A DNA stretch of 64,000 bases from Diphasiastrum complanatum. Its lineage: Eukaryota > Streptophyta > Lycopodiopsida > Lycopodiales > Lycopodiaceae. Positions 20,136 to 32,884 of this stretch are shown one piece after another. The first letter of the stretch is position 1. Each line of letters starts with the position of its first letter. The notes under the pieces were generated by a model. It made no database searches. It was not told the origin of the DNA and saw nothing but the letters and a program-made list of their open reading frames with translations. Location of the stretch: the NCBI GenBank assembly GCA_029204225.1, contig CM055097.1, forward strand, positions 48,260,052-48,324,051, in the 5' to 3' direction. The position numbers were made by a program, and so were the translations under genes.

Positions 20136-22205
20136 ATGGCTGCCCCTGGAGGTGCTCCTCAGGAAGTCAATCCAATCATTGTTAGAAGAGCATTTCGTTT
20201 GGATCTACCCAAATACAATGGATTAACAAATCCAGTTAAATTTCTTCATATCTATTCCGAATCTTGTGAAGTCTATGACGAAGTTTTTCCCCATGATAAA
20301 CTTAAGTTTTTTCCTATGGCCTTAACAAACGCAATACAAGATTGGTATAATAATCAAGATGAAACTGAGCGTACAGATTGGGAGACTGTTAAACGAGCCC
20401 TTATCACACGGTCCAACCTCAGAAGTTTATGGAAGACCCTTTCCTACTTTTAAGTAAAATTAAAATGGGAAAGCGGAAAATGGTTCAATATTACATCGAA
20501 CGGGTAAAATGCCTCAAATCTGAGTGTAAACCTGAGCTGATTAACGAAAATGCCATGATTATGTGGTTTTTGTCAGGATTACCTAAAAGGATCAGACGTG
20601 AGCTGAAATGCCATAATGAGTACGCAATTTTGCAAAATGCTATGGATGATGCAATTCAGGAGGAAGATGAAGATTCAGACGATGAGCCAAATATCAATAT
20701 ATTGTCTTACACAACAGGGCAGGCCACTACGACATCCACCACTATTGCATCCACCACTACTGCAAAAATGATGCTCAATGAGTTTGAGAAACTCAGGAAG
20801 AACCAGTAGAAACAAATGGAAAAGTTGCAATCGCAATTTGATGAGAAGAGCAAAGCATTGGAAGATTTCCATGGACAAGCGAACAAGGAACCTGAGAAAT
20901 TTGCAAAGACTTTTCCTACCAGGGAAAATGTTTGGTGTTCTATTTATATAGGAAATCACACAATGAATGAGTGTCCTCAATTGAAAGAACAAATGGAAAT
21001 ATATATATGCCATTTGTGTAAATCGCTTGATCATGAGACTGCTTTTTGCAACTTCAATTCTCAGATAATTCAGCAACGGTATGCCTAGATGGGATATTGA
21101 GAACCACATTATGGAGGGAATTCGGTAGCTAGACCTCGTCAATTTGCTCTTGGATACCCGGAATGGTTAGCCTTACCTGCCCCACCAAAGCACCCCGCTC
21201 CTCTTGCCAATTTGATGGAACCAGAACCTTACAGAAGTGTCGAGCAATGGAACTATGGTAATGATCAAGAAGGTGAATCTTCAAAACAATATGCTATTTA
21301 TATTGTCGTGCAACAACAAGCATCTAGAAATTGGGATGCTTTGCATGTGGAGAAAATCATAGAGTTGCAGAATGTCCAAATAAAGAAAAATTTGTACCAT
21401 TTTGTTGTGACTGTGGTTATGGGCATTACTTTAAGGAATGTCCAGCAAGACCGAAGCCACCATTGGCTACAACTCCTATAAATTTGAGAACTGGTAGCAG
21501 ATCAACTACCTGTTGATTCTATACCATTAACTAATATACCAACAGCATCTGGAGTCTATCCAAATCTTCATGCAGAAAAAAGAAGATATTAAGATATGAG
21601 GTAGTGGATTAAACATCTGCAAGAAGAAGAGGAGCTTGAAGCTGCTAGAGCAATAGCCGAAGTTCGTTCTTCACCATTGCAGCCACCGAAAAATGCACGT
21701 ACAAATATGAATGCTTAGTTGCATCATCATGAAGAACCCTTCAAGATGATTGAACCAAAAGCACTGCAAACAAAACTGCTCATGAATATTTTGTCTAGTA
21801 AGATCAATATTCATTGGGAGAGTTCCTGAAGTTGGTGCCAAAAGCAAAAGAAATATTAGCGCAAAAGTTAACTCAAGTTGAACCATTTGGATTTGAAGAA
21901 TATAATGAAGTACTCCATGTCGGAGCAGCTTGGGAAAGTGAACAAACAAATATCACCCTGCTGATACAACATAGACAATTTTCTAATGAAACAGCTGTGA
22001 TAGATGGCGGTTCAGGAGTTAACCTGATTTCTACAAAGCTATGTGCAAAATGGGGCCTTACAAAGATAAAACCTACGACTTTTGCCATTAAGCTAGCTGA
22101 TCAAACGATAGTTCATCCATGAGAAATGGTTGAAGATATACTTTTCAAAATTGTCGGAGTACATTTCGTCATTACTTTCGTAGTAATGGACTTACCAGAA
22201 GCACC
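20136..22205 (+). pseudogene. Ty3/gypsy gag-protease, copy 2 (frameshifted)
   Basis: The ATG at 20136 opens a Gag (RLDLPKYNGLTNPVKFLHIY) that shifts frame near 20430 and stops at 20807. It continues with a coiled coil, a CHLCKSLDHETAFC knuckle, and near 21335-21450 two further CCHC-type knuckles (CFACGENHRVAECP; CCDCGYGHYFKECP). A retropepsin-like domain follows at 21814-22122 with DGGSGVNLIS. Three zinc knuckles are more than the one or two usual in plant gypsy Gag. The reading ends abruptly near 22205, where copia integrase begins, so pol was lost by recombination or deletion. Confidence 0.75.
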
Positions 22206-22279
22206 AAATGTCTACTGAGTCCTATCTCCAATAGGATGAAAGAGTTTTGTGAAACTAATGGCATTAGGAGAGAGTTTAC

Positions 22280-24400
22280 TTGCACATACACTCCACAACA
22301 AATGGAGTAGCTGAGAGAAAGAATAGGACACTATGTGAGTGTGCGAAAGCTATGAGATTAGATGCAGCACTTCCTATTTCATTTTGGGGAGAAGCTATTC
22401 TATGTGCAAACTTTCTATGTAATAGAATGAATAATAGTGCCAGTAAAGGACTTACACCTTATGAAGTATTGTTTGGCAAAAAGCCAAATCTTAGTGATTT
22501 GAAAGTTTTTGGATGTACTTGTTATGTACATATTCCTTTAGAAACAAGGAAAAAGGAAGCTGCCACTTCTTTCAAAGGCATCTTTGTTGGTTATAGTGAA
22601 AGTAAGAAAGCTTATAGGATATTTGATCCTATTACCAAGAAAGTTGTTGCAAGTAGAGATGTACTTTTTGATGAATCTCTCCAAACCAAAGGAAAGGTGA
22701 CTTCCATCAACACTCAACTTGTCAAGGATCATGCTATGGCCGAGGAGGAGCTTCATGAAGATGAAGACCAAGTGGAACTTACTCAAAGTCCAAGGGTCCC
22801 AAGAAGATCAACAAGGACAAGGATTGAGCCATCAAGGCTCACTTATAGTGACAAAGGGGAGCAAAGGGAAGATTCTCAACTACTCAACTCTTATACTTTC
22901 TTGACTACTATGCTTGAAGAACCAACTAGTCTTGAGGAAGCAAATAAGTCTCAATATTGGAGGAAAGCTACGCAAGTAGAGTTTGATGCACTAATGGAAA
23001 ATCAAACTTGGAAGCTTGTTGATTTACCTTATGGAAAGAAGACTCTTACTTGTAAATGGATATATAGATTGAAATATAATCAAGATTGTTCCATTCATAA
23101 GTATAAAGCTATACTTGTAGCAAAAGGTTTTTTGCAAGTCAAAGGCATAGATTATGATGAAACCTTTGCACATGTTGCAAAGCTTGTAACCATTAGATTA
23201 ATCATATGTCTTGCTACTTCTTTCAAGTGGGAGCTCTTCCAACTTGATGTGACAAATGCTTTCTTAAATGGGTTCTTGGAAGAGGAAATCTACATGTGCC
23301 AACCCGAGGGCTTCATCAAAGAAGTGTGTTTCTTGAAGAAGAGTCTTTATGGACTCAAGCAAGCACCAAGAGCATGGTACCCTATCTTATTTCCATTAGA
23401 TTTGTTGTAAGTTCTTATGAGCCATCATTGTACTACAAATGTAATGATGGGAAGATCATTATCTTAGTTTTATATGTTGATGACATTATACTCACATGAA
23501 ATGATCTAGATGGCATCAAAAATGTAAAAATTTCCTTGTCTAGTGAATTTAAGATGGTAGATCTAGGACTTCTTAAAGTTATACTTGGAATAGAAGTCAC
23601 TAGAAGTAATGATTTTACTTTCATATGTCAATCTACGTATGCTAGATCAATCTTAGCAAGATTTGGCATGATTGATTGTAAAGGAGTTGAAACTCCCATG
23701 GAACTAAGTGTAAAAGTTTCTAAGGAAAGGGATGAAGCATCCTTTGAAGACATCACTACCTATAGAATGCTTATCGGTTCCTTGATATACTTAACCATCA
23801 CTAGACCATATCTTAGTTTTTGTGTTGTAAAATTGAGTCAATAAATGCAAAGTCCATTAATATGTCATTCGAAAGGAGCAAAAAGGGTGTTAAGGTACAT
23901 ATCGGCTACAAAAGACTTTGGCATAGTTTATGAAAGGACTAATATTTGTTTAAGAGCATATTCGGACTCAAGTTTTGCAGGTGACAAGATGGATAGAAGA
24001 TCCATAAGTGCATTCGCTACATTCTTATGTGGAGGAGCTATATCTTGGCTTTCCAAAAAGCAAGATACCATCTCTCTTTCATCAACAGAATCCGAATATA
24101 AAGCTATGACAACAACAACAAAGGAGGTTTTTTGGCTTAAAAGGATTTTGGAGGAGCTACATGTGATCAAGGATGAAGACATTCCATGCATATATTGTGA
24201 TAATCAAGCAACTCAACAACTTGCAAACAATCCAGTCTTCCATGCTCGAACAAAGCACATATAGAGATTTCACATCATTTCGTGAGGGAGAAAGTGCAAG
24301 CAAAGGAGATCAAGCTTATTCATGTTTCATCATCAGATTGCATTGCTGATATACTCACCAAGGCATTGCCTAAAGATCCATTTGTAAAATTAAGATTGGC
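22280..24400 (+). pseudogene. pol: copia integrase end, RT and RNase H of element H
   Basis: 22280-23410 is open and reads integrase C-terminal half (GVAERKNRTLCECAKAMRLD, FGCTCYVHIPLETRKK) and RT N-terminal part (WKLVDLPYGKKTLTCKWIYR, QLDVTNAFLNGFLEEEIYM, SLYGLKQAPRAW). A small deletion near 23381 shifts the frame. RT continues with the catalytic LYVDDI (about 23473), with a TGA shortly behind. RNase H follows (YSDSSFAGDKMDRRSIS, SSTESEYKA, CDNQATQQLANN) with a stop at 23842-23844 between them and another at 24262. Several breaks make it inactive, though catalytic motifs are still readable. Confidence 0.88.
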
Positions 24401-24455
24401 TCCTGGAGTTATAGATAGATCTATGCTAGATTTACCAAGCTAGATTTTTGAGCAG

Positions 24456-25274
24456 TGCAAAAAATGCGAAAATAAGCTTGGTAGAGGCCAAAAATCTTGT
24501 ATATAGGATAAACACACATGTGTGCAGCCTGTTCCCACATGTGAAACTAGTGTACTTGTCATGTACCATAATCATATATGTAGTACCTATGATTTAATTC
24601 AAGTTCTCATGGCTAAAATGGCCAAAAACTAGTTTTCTAGATATATGACACATGGCATCAATATATTGATTGCATGAGCCAAATACTTTTGATAGGTGTC
24701 ATATCCCATGTGTAGAGGACAGCTCACACGTGTGGAAAAAGCTGAAGTAGGCGAGTTTTTGCTTCTAGAGGATTTATATGAAGATCTCCATATAGTAGGA
24801 AATTGGACCAAAAATGCCCAAAATAAAAAGTTTGATCCAAGTGTCAAAATTGCATGATAATGACAAGGCATGCTCACACGTGTGAGATCCGATGCATGAT
24901 CAGTATCTCGAGCTCCAAGAAGTGTACATAGAGACATATTTGGCCACAATCAACAAGAAACATCAATCTTGATTTTGGAAGCAATTTTGTGTAATTCTCT
25001 CTGTTTGTCTACATTTGTTTTGATTGTTTTGAGGTTCTATCATAGTGTACTTTATTTTCAGGTTGGAGTTCATAATCTGACAGGGTTTCACACGTGTGAA
25101 ACCAACAAGTACATTTACCTTCATTAATGATTGTTCTTGTTAGGTTTTTTATGTCTAGAATTGATCTAGATTGATCTTAATCTGATATAGATTGATAGAT
25201 CAAGTAAATCTAACATCCGATCCCTCTTGAGGATCAAATTAGGATACTCTTGGTCCATATTGTACTTTTCCACA
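24456..25274 (+). repeat. 3' LTR of copia element H
   Basis: It starts TGCAAAAAATGCG and ends CTTTTCCACA. It contains several palindromic CACACGTGTG boxes: 24725-24734, 24873-24886 and a 16-bp perfect TTTCACACGTGTGAAA at 25086-25101. No partner LTR lies in the window. Confidence 0.7.
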
Positions 25275-25289
25275 TTTAGAACAAATGTC

Positions 25290-26100
25290 CTACTGAAGGT
25301 CTCTCAGACAAAACACTCGATGAACAAGCTCTATATCCCTTATTGGTTCACCACCAATTGTAGTCAACTAGTTTCGTAGGTCCTTAATTCGAGTGAAATA
25401 GGACTCTATCCCCTCATTTTTCTCCATACAGACACCTATTAGTTTGGTTCTCAAGAACATTATTCGAGAGCGGTTTTTCATTTGAAACTGTGTTCTGAGT
25501 GCCTCCCAACACCTCTTGTTGTCGCATATTGACTAATGTGGGCAATGGCATGGTCCTTAACCAACAAATTTATCAATGATAAGGGCCTTTTGTGCGCTTT
25601 TATCATATGCACGAATATGGACTGGAGTTGTATTTGGGCGATACTCCACCCCATAGCTCCTTTTCCATCAAAATATTTCTCATTTTGAATTTCCAAATAC
25701 TATAATTGGACACCCAATCCAATTTATTGGCTTCACCAAGCACGGATTCCCCTAATCTTGCCATTCTACCAAAAATTACTCCTATAATGCCTAGCCTCGA
25801 AAGTCAACTTCAAAGTCTGACCAAAAAAATTTCAGGCCCTCCCACTGCTTGATTTAGCCTAACTCGCCAAAATTGATGGAATTATTTAAAATTGCTCCAA
25901 TGTGGGATCACCAGTACCTTGCCCCTGAAATGATATGTTTTGCCCCTTGATGCACTTTCTCCCCACGATTCGGCAATTTCTTTGTCTGAGAGAAGTTGTA
26001 CTTGTAGGGTACATTGTTTTTATGTTCTTAATTTGGAGAATTTTGTCTTTGGATTGCTAAATGGAGTAATAGGCCAAAAGTTATGGGCCTCCTGACTATA
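25290..26100 (-). pseudogene. copia gag fragment, copy 1
   Basis: On the minus strand this reads a decayed copia Gag start (LDWVSNYSIWKFKMRNILME) and later parts of the UBN2-type Gag. A near-identical piece lies at 31000-31900, on the other side of chromovirus B. The upstream part, towards 26100, is the untranslated leader. Confidence 0.6.
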
Positions 26101-26132
26101 CCTACAAGTACGATACAACAAAACAGAGTAAT

Positions 26133-26583
26133 TGTTACATACCTATGTAACTAGCAATACCTAAGTGACCCCTATATGTCCATTTAGTGTTGGGGGCTAA
26201 TGGAAAGTTACCCTTGGATAACTAGGGGTGCCCTTAGGATTATGGGTATGTGCCTTTGGATAAGGGCAGACAAGTGACTATACCTTGGTCGGAGGTATGG
26301 AATCAAGTTACCCTTGGATAAGGGATACCCTTAGGATTAAGTGTATGTGCCTTTAGATTAAGGTATTGGTTTCCTTGGATAAGGAAAGGTAGGTTTCTAT
26401 GCCTTGGTCGGAGGTATGGAACCTAGTGAGGTGTTAGAAAGTCATTGCCATGGGTGTTTGGCTATTTTTCTAAACCTTGGGCCTCAACTTTGAACCGTAT
26501 CACTTTATTGGTCTTGGACCAAAGTATACAAGCACAACTTGGGCAATGGAACCTAGTAGGAGGGCGCCCTTCCAAGGGGTCCA
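26133..26583 (+). repeat. 5' LTR of chromovirus B
   Basis: The start is a near-perfect palindrome GTTACATACCTATGTAAC (26134-26151). Inside, a unit of about 100 bases (CCCTTGGATAA, CCTTAGGATTA, TATGTGCCTTT, CCTTGGTCGGAGGTATGGAA) occurs twice in tandem, near 26207-26303 and 26304-26422. The end is placed at TCCA because similarity with the last LTR stops just behind. Confidence 0.8.
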
Positions 26584-26889
26584 TTGAGTTTCCAACTCCC
26601 ACAAGAAAAGCATTCCAAGAGTCGTAGGTTATGGAAGAAGTCTCTTGACCTTCCATAAGCCTATTCAAAACTAGTGTTTTTTTGCATAGATGAAGTGTTT
26701 AAACTTCTGATTTTCATTTTTTTTAAGTTCTATTTTCAGACCTGTAAATCTGAAAATTAACACTAGAATTCCATGTTGTTGCATTAGCTAATGTGGATAT
26801 ATTATAGTGACATTCCACCTAATGTTAATGTTTATTGATGGGTTACCAAAAGATTACCAAGTGGATGTTCGTAGAACCATCCAAAAACC

Positions 26890-29800
26890 CTAGAGGATGC
26901 TCTTAGGGCTGCAAAGTATTTTGATGACACACCTAAGCCATCTAGGGGTCACCAACCTAATGAGCCAAATAAAGGTTTTCAATTCAAGAGGAAGGATAGG
27001 GAAGTTGTTAATGAAACACATCCCAAATCCAACAATCCTAAGAAAACCAAGAAAAACTTTAAAAACTATAAGGGTGGCAAAGATATAGCTGAAGCTCGTA
27101 AGAAGAACCTGTGCTTCAAGTGCAATGCCGAGGGTCACCTTCCACAAGATTGCGTCAAAAAACTAGCTTCTACCTCAGGTAATCTATCTCGAAGTAATGA
27201 GATGGATGTATGTTTCCTTAGTTCTTTAGTTTTTGGACTAATGATCTTATTTGCATTGAAGGGAAAGTTAAAGATCAAGTTGTTAATGTCATTTTTGACA
27301 CAGGATCCACTCATAACTTTATTAATGTAAATTTGGTGCAGACGCTAAACCTTCCTACAATAAAAAGTGAGAAAAAATATTGTGTGACAATGGCATCGGG
27401 AATGAATTCCGTGTTTATGGATTATGTTGTTCCTGATGTAGAATTGCACATACAAGATCACTCTGAAAAACTAGAATTCCATGTTGTTGCATTAGCTATG
27501 TGGATATTGTTCTCGGGCAACAATGGCATTTTGATAAGAATAAGTCATTGAAAATTGATTTTGTTGAAAAATCTTTATCTTTTATGCATGAGAATTCTTT
27601 GATTAAGATCAGGCTAGTTTAAGCGTTAACACTAAAAATGTTAATCCTTATTCTAAAATGGGAACTTGATTCAATAATGAAGAATTCTAATTTTTAAGTT
27701 TATTCATGTTTTCACAATGATTTCATTTGCTTCAAAGATAATAAACATAAATGCCATGAATATACCCAATGAGAACACTACAGAGTTTGAAGCCTATAAT
27801 GTCTTAGGTAGAAATTCAATGATGTTTTCATAGACCTTCCTGTAGGTTTACCACCCAAAAGGATAGTTGATCATAAAATTGAGCTTACTTCTATTTCAAT
27901 TCCGATCGCACAGCGTCCTTATCGGATGATTGCATCAGAAGAGGCTGAGGTAAATAGGCAATTACATGATTACCTGAAGAAGAGGTGGGTACAACCTAGT
28001 AAGTCTCCTTGGGCATCACCAGTGGTTCTGGTGGCCAAGAAGGATGGGACTATAAGGTTTTGCATAGATTATAAGAAATTGAACAAGGTAACCGTTAAGA
28101 ATAAATATCCACTGCCGCGAATGGATGACCTAATAGATTATCTTGGTGGTGCTAAGTACTTTACCAAGATAGATCTAAGGTCGGGATACCATCAGATGTG
28201 CATTAGGACAAAAGATATACCAAAGACATGTTTTAAAACTCGCCTTGGACACTACGAATTTTTGGTGTTGCCTTTTGGTCTAACCAATGCACCGGCAACT
28301 TTCCAACAGATGATGAACGATTTGTTCATGCCATATTTGGGAAGATTCGTAGTGGTATTCTTAGATGATATCCTAGTGTTCAATAAGACTTTGGTGGAAC
28401 ATAAAGAGCATCTTAGGATTGTCTTGGACATACTAAGAAGGGAAAAGCTCTTTTCCAAAGAGTCTAAGTGTGACTTTTTTGCTAAGGAATTGTCCTACTT
28501 GGGGCATAAAATTTCCGAACGAGGAGTGGAGATCGAGGCCTAATCATATCTAGAGAGTTATCGAATGGCCTATTCTTACCATAGTTCAGAAAATCAAGTC
28601 TTTCTTAGGGTTTGTAGGATTTTTCCGTAAGCATTTCCTCTTACCCAGGCATTGAAAGGCTATAAGAAGCTAAGCAGAAGGGCTAAGAGTCCACTAGTGC
28701 AGTGGACGGAGGATATAAATAATTGTTTTGAGTTGCTTAAGAAAAGTGTTACTTCAACACCAATACTAATCATTGGCGATCCTAATAAGGCTTTTGTGGT
28801 TAGGATCGATGCCAGTGATTATGCTATTGGAGCTTTTTTTATGCAGGATAGACATCATGTTGCTTATGAAAGCAAGAAACTCAATCCTACTCAATCTAGG
28901 TATTGTACCTATGAGAAGGAATTGTTTGCAATTGTTCATGCCTTAAAATTTTGGTGACATTATTTGTATGCAGCCAAATTTGAAGTTTTGACAGAGCATC
29001 AGACTCTTCGATATTTTTGTGATGCTACAAATTTAAAGAGGAGGCAAGCTAGATGGGCTGAGTTGATCCAAATCTTTGACTTTTCTATATGTTATTGTAA
29101 AGGAAGTCAAAATACTCTAGCAGATGCTTTGAGTCATTTATCGATTATTATCAGTTATGCTTTATTGTTATAGAACCAGGCTTGTTTCAATCTCTCCAAG
29201 GACTATATGAGTCCGATCCTTTTTTCGGAAAGTATTGGCAACAAGTACTTTTTGGGGTCGATTTAGGTATGCAAGATTTCTCGAATCATGTAAAGGCTAA
29301 AATGGATTTTGTTATTCGAAACAAGATTTTGTTCGTAAAGCAGGGTGTGTGTACCAGAGAATGACACAATAAGGGCCCAAATCTTGCATGAGTGTCATGA
29401 TACTCCATGCGTAGGACATCCGGATATACAAAGAACACTTGACTTAGTTTGACGACAATTTTGGTGGTCTAAGATGAAAAGTCAAGTAGAGGCCTATGTA
29501 TTTAAATGTGCTAAGTGTCTGTTAAATAAAGCTAAGTGTCTGTTAAATATTTAGATATTCTTATCAGAAAGTGGAAAGTATATCTATGAATTTTGTGGTC
29601 GGGCTTCCATGTATAGGGAAGGGGGTTGGCGCCTAGGTATTGCCGTCCTTTTAAGGTTATCCAACTGATAAACAAGGTCGCATACAAACTAGACCTTCCA
29701 GCTAACGTTAGAATTCATCATGTTTTCCACGTTAGTAAGTTGAAACCCTCGTTGGGGGTTGGGAAACTTTGGTCCCTGTGGAAAATCTAGTGGAGCTTCT

Positions 29801-29993
29801 TCGTGATGAGTCCGCAAGTGGACCACCTAACCCCGAGGCGATTGTTAATAGCCGACAGAAAACTCTAAGGAATAGAGTGCTTTGGAAATTTTTAGTTAGG
29901 TGGAGGGGCAAATCAAAAGAAGAGGATATTTGGGAAAAGGAGGCTGATCTCCAGAAGAATTTTTCAAATTTTTTTCTACAAGGAAAAATTTAA
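26890..29993 (+). pseudogene. pol: gag-pol of chromovirus B (integrase core deleted)
   Basis: In order: a Gag knuckle CFKCNAEGHLPQDC (27114-27155); protease with FDTGSTHNFI (about 27295); RT, open at 27926-28543, with FLDDIL; RNase H pieces (RIDASDYAIGAF, YEKELFAIVHALKFW); and the integrase zinc finger (HECHDTPCVGHPDIQRTLDL). The integrase then jumps near 29615 from NFVVGLP to its C-terminal part RYCRPFKVIQLINKVAYKLD, so most of the catalytic core is missing. A chromodomain (WKFLVRWRGKSKEEDIWEKE) closes the frame at 29991. Multiple stops elsewhere. It cannot integrate on its own. Confidence 0.88.
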
Positions 29994-30950
29994 GTTTAGG
30001 GGGAAGGAATGTTACATACCTATGTAACTAGCAGTAGTTCAGTGACTCTTATATGTCCATTTAGTTTTGGGGGTTAAATGGCAAGTTACCCATGGATAAG
30101 AGGTTCCCTTAGGATTAAGGGTATGTGTCTTTGGATAAGGGCAGACAAGTGACTATACCTTGGTCGGAGGTATGGAATCAAGTTACCCTTGGATATGGGG
30201 TACCCTTAGGAATAAGGATATGTGCCTTTATATTAAGATACTGGTGTCCTTGGATAAGGGCAGGTAGGTGTCTATGCCTTGGTCAGAGGTGTGGAACCTA
30301 GTGAGGTGTTAGAAAGTCATTACCTGACCCCGAGGTGATTGTTAATAGTCAGCAGAAAACTCTAAGGAATAGAGTGCTTTGGGAATTTTTAGTTAGGTGG
30401 AGGAGCAAATCAGGAAGAAGAGGATATTTGGGAAAAGGAGGCTGATCTCCAGAAGAATTCTTAAAAAATTTTCCTACAAGGAAAAATTTAAGGGGAAGGA
30501 ATGTTACATACCTATGTAACTAGCAGTACTTCAGTGACCCTTATATGTCCATTTAGTGTTGGGGGCTAAATGGCAAGTTACCCATGGATAAGAGGTGCCC
30601 TTAGGATTAAGGATATGTGTCTTTGAATAAGGGCAGGCAAGTCACTATACCTTGGTCGGAGGTATGGAATCAAGTTACCCTTGGATATGGGGTACCCTTA
30701 GGATTAAGGGTATGTGCCTTTATATTAAGGTACTAGTGTCTTTGGATAAGGGCAGGTAGGTGTCTATGCCTTGGTTAGAGGTATGGAACCTAGTGAGGTG
30801 TTAGAAAGTCATTACCATGGGTGTTTGGGTATTTTTCTAAAACTTGGGCCTCAACCTTGAACCAAATCACTTTATTGGTCTTGGACCAAAGTATACAAGC
30901 ACAACTTGGGCAATGGGACCTAGTAGGAGGCCGCCCTTCCTAAGGGTCCA
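29827..30950 (+). repeat. Duplicated chromodomain-PPT-LTR tail of element B
   Basis: The stretch 29827-30327 (chromodomain end, polypurine tract, partial LTR) is followed by a second chromodomain end and polypurine tract at 30328-30501 and a full LTR at 30502-30950. Both PPTs precede ATGTTACATACC. The duplication unit is about 500 bp and was probably made by unequal recombination. Confidence 0.85.
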
Positions 30951-30999
30951 TTGACGCTTACTGCCGCACATCTTGAAATGTCTCAAAAAAATTTCAAAT

Positions 31000-31900
31000 G
31001 TTGGTAACCTCTCCCTTGATGATAAGCCACTTGCGAACATTTAAAATTTTTTATCTAGACCATTCATTACTGTATGAACAAACTCTACGCCCCTTATTGG
31101 TTCATCACCAATTGCAGTCAACTGGTTTCGTGGGTCCTTAATTCGAGTGAAATAGGACCATATCCCCTCATTTTTCTCCATACAAACACCTATCAAATTA
31201 GTCCTAGAAAACATTATTTGAGAGACGTTTGCCATTTGAAATTGTGTTCAGAGTCCCTCCCAAGCACCTCTTGTTGTCGCACATTGACTAATGTGGGCAA
31301 TGGCATGGTCCTTAACCTACAAATTTATCAATGATAAGGCCTTTTGTGCTCTTTTATCATATGCACGAATATCGACTAGAGTTGTATTTGGGCGATGCTC
31401 CACCCCAGTGATGATGTCCCATAGCTCCTTTTACATCAAAATACTTTTCATTTTGAATTTCCAAATTCTATAATTGGACACCTCGTCCAATTTACTAGCT
31501 TCATCAAGCACGGATTCCCATATTCTTGCCATTTGGCCAAAAGTTACTCCTATATTGCCTTGATGAGGCCAAATGAAGAGCTTATAGAGCAATTAGAAGC
31601 CTTGAAAGTCAATTTCAAAGTTTGACCAAAAAAATTTCATGCCCTCCCACTGGTTGATTTGGCCTAACTCGCCAAAATTGATGGAATTTTTGAAAATCGC
31701 TCCAATGTGGGATCGCTAGTACCTTTCCCCTGAAATGGTATGTTTTGCCCCTTGACACACTTTCTCCCCACGATTCAGCAATCATCGTCTAGGAAAAGTT
31801 ATACTTGCAGGGTACATTATTTTTATGTTCTTAATTTTGAGGATTTTTCATTTGGACTTAAACAAAGTAATAGGCCAAAACTTATGGGCCTCCAAAGAAA
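31000..31900 (-). pseudogene. copia gag fragment, copy 2
   Basis: The minus strand reads a Gag start (LDEVSNYRIWKFKMKSILM, KELWDIITGVEHRPNTT) and further Gag (NLIGVCMEKNEGIWSYFTRI). It parallels 25290-26100 base by base over most of its length. Stops are present. No LTR was identified at its end. Confidence 0.65.
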
Positions 31901-32245
31901 ATACATCGTTTCTACACCTTGAAGAAAACCCACATTTCAACTAAATTTGAATTTCATTGTCTCTTTCACCTTGAAAATTTTTAATGATGTTGAAGGGCCC
32001 TTTGCCCTTTGGAACCCTTCAAATGAAGTGGAGTGATTAACTCTAAAGTTCCAATGGTTAAATGAGATCCAATGATTCATGTGAGTTGCAGCCCACACCA
32101 CTTATTCAATACCCACAAAATTTGATGGCCATGATCAGATTCGTGTGCTGAATCAAGCTGCTGTTGCGGTAATGTGGTGTTGTGTATGGGCACTTCCATA
32201 TACAATGCTCCACTTTAGTTGGGCATGTGTGTGACCTCTGATATC

Positions 32246-32860
<615 letters not shown>

Positions 32861-32884
32861 TGGCAGCCTATCACATGCTGAAGG

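Larger units (their letters stand above)
22210..25274 (+). mobile_element. Ty1/copia fragment (element H), 5' truncated
   Basis: It holds integrase C-terminus, RT, RNase H and a 3' LTR (24456-25274). The 5' part including gag, protease and integrase core is missing, joined to gypsy protease near 22205. The polypurine tract TTTTTGAGCAG before the LTR resembles those of elements C and D, so they probably belong to related lineages. Confidence 0.82.
26133..30950 (+). mobile_element. Ty3/gypsy chromovirus B, rearranged
   Basis: Bounded by LTRs starting TGTTACATACC at 26133 and 30502, with a further partial LTR at 30010-30327. Coding parts are Gag end with zinc knuckle, protease, RT, RNase H, part of integrase and a chromodomain. 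The flanking 5 bases differ (GTAAT before, TTGAC after) and the primer site typical of element A is missing, so ends were altered by recombination. It lies between two copies of the same copia gag fragment. Confidence 0.85.
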
